Made by a program: the position numbers and the translations under genes
NCBI GenBank assembly: GCA_036365145.1
Contig: JAEOAD010000029.1
Coordinates: 18,296,001 to 18,360,000, forward strand
Origin: Orientallactaga sibirica
Lineage: Eukaryota > Chordata > Mammalia > Rodentia > Dipodidae
Length of the DNA: 64,000 nucleotides
Direction of reading: 5' to 3'
Part shown: one piece after another, positions 57,644-64,000 of the stretch
Numbering within the stretch: position 1 is the stretch's first letter
Layout of the letters: each line of letters begins with the position of its first letter
Notes under the pieces: generated by a model
What the model saw: the letters and a program-made list of their open reading frames with translations, nothing else
Told to the model about the DNA's origin: nothing
Database searches by the model: none

Positions 57644-58553
57644 TTTATTTTATTTTCAACATTTTTATTGAGAAAAATTACACAAAAGCTAAGTGCTAAT
57701 TGAATTCAAAAGCAATGCTACACATCATTTTGAATTTAGAAATTGTCAGATGGCAGTTATATCCACCCATCCTATGAACATTTTTCCTTAGACCCTTCTC
57801 ACAGTGGTCGTTTCGTCATTTCAGGATCTTCACAAGTCTTCTTCTCAAACTTCCTGCAGTGAGGGCTGCCAATGGCGGGGGGCGGGGGATTCCTAATATC
57901 ACCTACAATGTGTGTCTTACTGGAACTTTCACCTTTATGGGTTGAATTCTTATTTCAGAAGTTTCATCAAATCATCCAAGTTGTGACCAAATTTCTTTCC
58001 TTGACTGAGATCTGTGCAAAAACAGATTTTCTCTTGGTACCTTATATGTTTTAATACCCATGTTTAGAATTAGAGACCATCAGTTGACAAGGATAATTAA
58101 AAAATAAATAAATAAAAAAATAATCAACAGTTTTTAGATATAAAATAAAATGAAAGCAATTGAAAATAAAGTCTGTGAGTGTTACCCACACCTTACAAGG
58201 AAAACTATTGTATCCCAACTTCCCGCCCACCCCTGTGGTTCTCCAGCCCAGGACCCATGCACTGTAGAAAAATCAAATATACAAACAAACCTATTGATAG
58301 CTAGGGTAAAATCTAGTTTTATAAGAACTTGACACTCTATTTACATTGGGAGCATTAGTATTGTCTTATGGTTTAAAGCAAAGAACTTCCATGTTCTCCC
58401 AGGTACCATGGGTGCATTTGCTACCTTCCCTTTAAGCAGTGTGAGTTTGAATTTTCTCTATGCTGTAAACTTTTGTACAGCAACAATGAGCTTGCTTGGT
58501 TGCAGGATGCTGGACACCCACTCTCCTCTCCCTACAAGTAGTTGGCTTCGGAC
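57644..58553 (-). other. probable 3'UTR and poly(A) signals of the minus-strand gene
   Basis: Downstream of the stop codon lie about 0.9 kb without a recognisable SINE, LINE or LTR, apart from an A-rich tract near 58097-58125. Three minus-strand AATAAA hexamers cluster at 57664-57669, 57649-57654 and 57644-57649. T/GT-rich sequence follows near 57590 on that strand. This matches a single last-exon 3'UTR. The exact cleavage site cannot be read from sequence alone. Confidence 0.55.
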
Positions 58554-58832
<279 letters not shown>

Positions 58833-58989
58833 TCAAGTATTCAGGTACTTACACACCTCAATCTACCAGAATTATGTTTGTTACTATTAAACCCATATTT
58901 TTGTTCAGCATCATTAACAGATAATTTGCATGAAAACAATATATGCAGAAAGTTTTCCAATGCTCTGATTTCTATCCTGCCAGCCATAG

Positions 58990-59335
58990 CAGGTGTAGGA
59001 GACAGACCCTGAGGATACTCAACACCTACCAAAGCAGAGATCCAGAGGCTTTTAAGAGCTCATCACTGAAATAGACATAAAACTCGCCCACTAAGGCTAA
59101 GGGAATATTGTGGAAGAGGGGGCAGAAAGATTAGAAGAACCACAGGTTGAGATATCATGCCCAGAGGCATTCCCACCTCCCCCCAAAATAACTGACTACT
59201 GCTCCCACAACACGTAACCCACAACCCCATGGGGAATACCTGCAACCCCACTGAGGAGCATCCACAATGGAATGTGGGGCAGGGATGAGGGAAAAGAGGA
59301 TACCAACACATGATGTATCCATATGAAATATGTTG

Positions 59336-59367
<32 letters not shown>

Positions 59368-59368
59368 G
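58990..59368 (+). mobile_element. LINE-1 3'UTR end, plus strand
   Basis: GGTGTAGGAGACAGACCCTG, GGGGGCAGAAAGATTAGAAG, ACAACCCCATGGGGAATACC and a TTGATAATAATAATAAT end. Nearly colinear with 29662-29985. Sits antisense in the presumed last intron. Confidence 0.85.
59337..59366 (+). repeat. (AAT)n microsatellite
   Basis: About ten AAT/TAA units forming the LINE-1 tail. Confidence 0.85.
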
Positions 59369-59499
59369 TAAACACAAAAAAGAAAGAAACAACCTAAATG
59401 CCATCAACAGGAAATTTAAAATCTAATTAGGAATATCCATGCATTTTAATGGAAATACTACAAAAACTGGGAAGATGTTGATGTCTATACATACACATG

Positions 59500-59830
59500 C
59501 ACTTATATGTATATATGTATGAACACTGTACATTTATGTGTTCATATTTTATGCACATTTATGTGTATTCTTATACAAATATGCATGCTCACATGTACAA
59601 TTTATGTATATGTTTATAGTCATGTTTATGTTCATTTTATGTGTATATGCTTAAATATTCATTCTTATGTATATGTTGATTTTATGAGCATATTTTATGT
59701 GTAAGTTCATATGTAATTGTTTTAAGCATCTATTTAATGTAGGTTTATATGCTATGATTTACATTTTATATATTTTTATATGTTCTGCTTTTCATGTATA
59801 CTATACATGGTGTTTACTTTTCATTTTCTA
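59500..59830. repeat. degenerate AT-rich repeat (TTTATG-based)
   Basis: TTTATGTGTAT-like words recur at 59533, 59558, 59601, 59625, 59637, 59681 and 59694. Spacings are irregular (about 12-13, 24-25 and 43-44), suggesting a decayed minisatellite or slippage product. Confidence 0.5.
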
Positions 59831-60049
59831 TAATTAAAATCTCTATTGTTAATAATGTGTCACTTTAAGTAATATGAAATGTTTTCAAACTAACAAGCTA
59901 AATCTCAGTTTAGTGTTGTTACAACAAACATGAACAAGAGTAGTCAAAAAAAATCCTTTAACAGAAAATTTGGTTAATATAATAGTAATTTTGATTTTCT
60001 ATACTATTTTAGAAGAAAAGTGTTATGAAAAGGAAAGTGGTGGTTGTTC

Positions 60050-60640
60050 AATTCTTGATCCCATGCTGGAACATTATCCTAGGCTCCATCCAATCTGAAG
60101 GTGTTCACTCATGGCCCAGGGCTGACAAAAATGCATGGGCATAGCTGGGTGAGGTGAGAAGTGATGGCAATTTCTTCACTTTGGCCTCAGCTTCAGGTCC
60201 CTATCTTTATCCTGAATTTCTCTCTCACATGCGCCAACTTGTGCTAGGCTTACCAGTGAAGACCAGCCTAAAAGGAGGGAGAAGAAAGTGCTCCCCCCAC
60301 CTAGGCTTCCTCTCTGTTTATGCTGAAGACATTCCCTCCAATACTAATTCTTCCTTTCAGGTTATCAGTCATTCCCAGACCAGTAGCTGAAGCTCTTCAT
60401 AGTCTTGGGAAATTTATGGCATATGGAACATTGGCCTCATCACCCCACACACCACCAGACACCTATTCTATCAGTCTGAGGTTCATCACCACAAAGTCCC
60501 TCCTGAATATATGCATGGTTGAGCGATGCCAACGTCTTTTTGTTGTTCTTGTTTGTTCCTCACCCTTACACAGAGAAGTGGTAGCTGCTTCCTGAAAGTG
60601 CCTTTGTTATGTAGAAAACCTGTCACTATCTTAGTCATTG
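60050..60640. other. unexplained GC-richer block
   Basis: Unique-looking, more GC-rich than its flanks, with overlapping plus frames of 78 and 91 codons. CTTTCAGGTTATCAG at about 60354 looks like a splice acceptor but no convincing exon follows. It may be an unrecognised LTR. Confidence 0.3.
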
Positions 60641-60664
60641 TCTTAATTAAGAGAGGGTAATGGA

Positions 60665-60866
60665 GGGCTGGAGAAATGGCTCAGCATTTAAAGGCACTTG
60701 CTTGCAGAGCCTGGTGGTCACAGTTCAGTTTCCCAGTATTGACTTGAAGCCAGATACACAAAGTGAAACATATGTCTGGAGTTCATTTGCAGTGGTAAGA
60801 GCCCCTTACATGCCCATTCTCACTCTATTTCTCAATAATAATAATAATGATAATAATAATAATAAA
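60665..60866 (+). repeat. B2-type SINE
   Basis: GGGCTGGAGAAATGGCTCAGC head, AAGCCAGATACACAAAGTG, TTTGCAGTGG and an (AATA)/(AAT)n tail. Confidence 0.9.
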
Positions 60867-60969
60867 CAAGAGGATATAAAATGAAAAAAGAATAGAGGCT
60901 AATAAAAGCAGGAAAGGGATTACTTGAGTGAGGAAGGGGATCAACAGGAGAAGAGGCAAGTAGCTATTG

Positions 60970-61075
60970 TTGTTTTTGACTGAGTCTCATTATGTTGCCC
61001 ATGCTAGCCTTACACTCACAAATCTTACTTTGTCTCTTAGGTGCAAGGATTATAGATATTTAATTAGTGAGTCAT
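60970..61075 (-). repeat. B1-like SINE, decayed
   Basis: TTTTTGACTGAGTCTCATTATGTTGCCCATGCTAGCC is the reversed B1 end. Only a fragment. Confidence 0.5.
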
Positions 61076-61481
61076 CATAAGAATTCCTTGTTAAAATAAA
61101 ACATAGGAATTGCATTGTTTTAGCTTATGTACAGGTAAATTGTGCATGATAGGCTTATGGTTTAAGTTTTTGCTTAGAAATTAATCAGCCTTATATCTAA
61201 CTGCAAAGGTTTATTTGTAAGAATCCATTTATCCCATTACTACATACACTCTCCAGACACTACCCACACTAATTCTAGTGTTGGCTTTCAGGCATGTTTG
61301 TACTACAAGGTGCACAATACTAACATTAATTTATTATTTGAATAATAAACATTCACTTAGCACTTCTCTGCTTATTAAGCTAAAAGCCACCTTTTCATAT
61401 ATTGAAGTTCTTGATTAAAATAGTATTTTTGATATATAATCATGATTCATTAGTGCTATAGCAGCCCTGGACATGAGGGTT
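61076..61481. other. unique AT-rich sequence
   Basis: Nothing recognised. Confidence 0.35.
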
Positions 61482-61725
61482 TTTTTAGAAAAATTTTTAT
61501 TTTCATTTATTTGAGAGAGTGAAAGGCAGAGAGAGAGAGCAAGAGAGAGAGAGAGAGGGAGAGAAAGAGAGAGAGAATAAATGGGTGGGTCTCCAGCTGT
61601 TGCAAATGATCTCCAGATGCATGTGCCACCTTGTGTATCTGGCTTACATGGGTCCTGGAGAACTGAACCTGAGTCTTTTGGTTTGGAAGTGTGCACCTTA
61701 ACCACAAAGCCATGTCTCCAGCTCT
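61482..61725 (-). repeat. B2-type SINE
   Basis: TTTTCATTTATTTGAGAGAG tail, (GA)n, CTCCAGATGCATGTGCCACC and CAAAGCCATGTCTCCAGC. Confidence 0.92.
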
Positions 61726-63128
61726 GGCCATGAGATTTTGAGGTGAGTCACAACACACACATATCTAAATTAAAATAAAATGGCCATGTATATGGAGAAA
61801 GGAAATAATGAATTTATTTAGTTCCATCCAGAGATACAGAGAGAAATTCTATTTTTCTCTTCTTTTCATAACAATGGCTTACTTTCTAGAAAGTATGAAG
61901 AATGCCAGGTAATATGTATACACAGATTTCACTACAAACCCAAATATCCAGAAATTTCTCCTGGTTTCAAGAATCAGGCCATTGGGAGCAGACTTCTACT
62001 CCTACCATATTTCTTATACAATCTGAATCTTTGTGGATCTATTACATTAGTGGATTATGACATAAAATTAGTGAATCCAGATAAGCATTCAACAAGTAAA
62101 TTAACTAAAAAAAAAAAAAAATCAGTGAATAGAGTAAAGGAAGGTCACATCAGCAGAGTTTTGGGTCAGATTTCCATGCATACATATCACTGTTAAGATG
62201 AATTATTTAATTGGGAATAAGTGGATGCCTGTAAAAAATGTTTGATCAAAGCATATATTCAGATTACCATTTATATTATATGATTGGTACTATCTTGGAT
62301 AGGTTCCCATCCTGCTTTTAGTTTAATTGGTTTAAATTAAATTTAAATTAATTAATTAAATTAAGGTATAATTTTTCTAATTTCATTTTTCTCCTCTTAA
62401 CTCTTAAGTCATTATTTTCACAACAGATTTGAAAATTAAATATATATATATATATAACTTTGCTTTTGTGATGATTAACTTCTATAGAAAAGAAAACCCA
62501 TTACTAAAGTAATTCTACAAGAAATAGTGTTCAATTAATTACAGTAAGAATTTCTCATCAACTGATTTGTTAATGTTATCTTAAATATATGTCTATTTTC
62601 CAGAAAGGAGACTTAGGAACACAAAAAGACATATTAAGTCAAAGTTATTATTGATAGAGAAATGTTGTAGACATCAGAAATTAATTTGATTGTTGACAGT
62701 GAGATCAAGACATAGATTATAAGGCAACAGAACAGAATTACTAGGTACTAAATATAGCATTAGGTGTGAACTATCACACTCCTAATACATAGGTTTGTTT
62801 CTATGTGTTGTAAAATTTACACCTATCTAAAAATCAGCACAAGATGCAAACATGAAATGTGTGTAACCATGCTCTATTTTTGGGACTCCTGCAGGATTAT
62901 GAAGTGCATCAGACAGTCAGAGATATGTATGATGGGTGTTGTGGATCACCAAATTTCAAAAAAATAAAAAAAGGGAAATGGAAGCAAACACTTTCTTCTG
63001 GAAATCTAGTATGAAAACAATAACCTGGCCCTTCAATACCATGTTCCATTCTTCCTTCTTTTGTTGTCAATAGATGGAGGGGCCATAGCATGAAAACAAA
63101 ATGAAAATTTACCAAGATGATCCAAAAG

Positions 63129-63170
<42 letters not shown>

Positions 63171-64000
63171 GGGCATAGAACATCTGTTCCAAGCTTTCAT
63201 TTAAAATAATGACTCACTTTTTTCCCAAATAAGTGAAATTAGCTCAATACATCAAAGTCAGTATTATTCATGGTTTGTGATTTTGTCAATGTCTTACATC
63301 ACTGTGACCTTTATCCAGTTATTCCAAGGAGCAAACACTTGAATCCAACATGTATTCGTGTATGTGAGAGAAAGTCAGAGAATCAAGTCATTTTTTATAA
63401 CCAGGCTGATCTAAAGATGCAAACAAGTACCTCATCATTCATGTTGGAATTTCAAGCCCTTGAATTTAAGCTGTGATGTGAAGTAACAATTATATAGCTG
63501 AGAAATCATCATGCTTGTCTTAAAATTAAGTTTATTTAAATGTCAAGGTATGATTATTAACTGCAGAAGTTAAAGGCATGCTATATCACATTTGAACTCA
63601 GAAAATTTGTATTGCTATTACAGTTGGACTAATTTATTATTATTTTCCTGTAATAAAAAGGTGTCTGCCATTTTCTATTTTCTATATGAAACAGGTTCTT
63701 TGCAGGACAGAAACCATTGTAAAGGTCCCTCCTTCAAAACTGACCAATGAGAATAAATACATTCAAGAAACAAATGAATTGGCATGCTTTGAAAGAAAAG
63801 ATAACTATAGTATTTGTTCATTTACCCTTCAGTCTATTCTGCAGGGCACTATGAAATCAAGTGAATTTGTGGTTTATGAGCAGCTAAGAGATGGAGGTCT
63901 TGTACTTTACAGTAATAATGTACAGTACATTAACCACCTGGGTCCCTGTGTGTATCATTTCCATTTCAGTATTCAAAACAAAGTATCATTTAGTTCCCCT
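61726..64000. other. unique AT-rich sequence with poly(A) and (TA)n tracts
   Basis: Contains ATTTAAATTAA-type words at 62330-62370, (TA)n at about 62439-62456 and a 38-base poly(A) at 63131-63168. No exon recognised. Confidence 0.4.
63131..63168 (+). repeat. poly(A) tract, 38 bp
   Basis: Uninterrupted A run, the longest homopolymer in the window. The upstream sequence is not a recognisable SINE or LINE. Confidence 0.9.

Overview
This window is AT-rich, repeat-dense nuclear DNA from a mammal. It holds B1, B4 (ID+B1) and tRNA-derived B2-type SINEs, LINE-1, and LTR elements of MaLR type. B1 and B4 point to a rodent, and B2-type SINEs are known only from Myodonta (mouse-like rodents and jerboas). 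The B2-type copies have a long internal body and a long CT-rich tail unlike murid B2, so my inference is a dipodoid rodent such as a jerboa, with moderate confidence. There are no operons, CRISPR arrays or prokaryotic genes.

Only one stretch looks like a real host gene: a minus-strand 3'-terminal coding exon at 58554-58775 (73 codons plus stop). It has a clean splice acceptor and a GC/CpG-rich composition unlike its surroundings. An apparently unique 3'UTR of about 0.9 kb follows, down to clustered AATAAA signals near 57.65 kb. I cannot name the gene. On this reading 58.8-64 kb is its last intron and 1-57.6 kb is downstream intergenic sequence, or intron of a gene whose exons lie outside.

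Layout: 1-10 kb, sparse unique AT-rich DNA with SINEs and one B4. 10.2-13.3 kb, two LINE-1 3' parts in opposite orientation. 13.4-16.4 kb, SINEs including a tandem pair, then an MLT1-like LTR. 17.9-18.8 kb, LINE-1 3' end. 20-24.3 kb, SINEs and an old LINE-1 split by a MaLR solo LTR. 27.1-30 kb, a SINE, several LTR-like remnants and a LINE-1 3' end. 31.5-33.5 kb, a MaLR element with both LTRs, its internal region and matching target-site duplications (TSDs). 33.8-34.6 kb, LINE-1 and B4. 37.7-38.0 kb, another MaLR solo LTR. 40.4-44.4 kb, a composite LINE-1 locus (3'UTR, truncated ORF2 endonuclease, ORF1, and a GC-rich 5' region with repeated units). 44.9-46.4 kb, two SINEs, an unclassified solo LTR and a B4. 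47-49.9 kb, B1/ID, SINEs and LINE-1 3'UTRs. 50.8-57.4 kb, MLT1-like LTR, SINEs, B1, B4 and a unique block with an 18-bp perfect palindrome. 57.6-58.8 kb, the gene end. 59-64 kb, LINE-1 3' end, AT-rich degenerate repeats and SINEs.

The most useful results are the terminal exon and the LTR insertions dated by exact 5-bp TSDs. No previously undescribed system with coding support was found. Names of repeat families are from pattern recognition, not from a database search.
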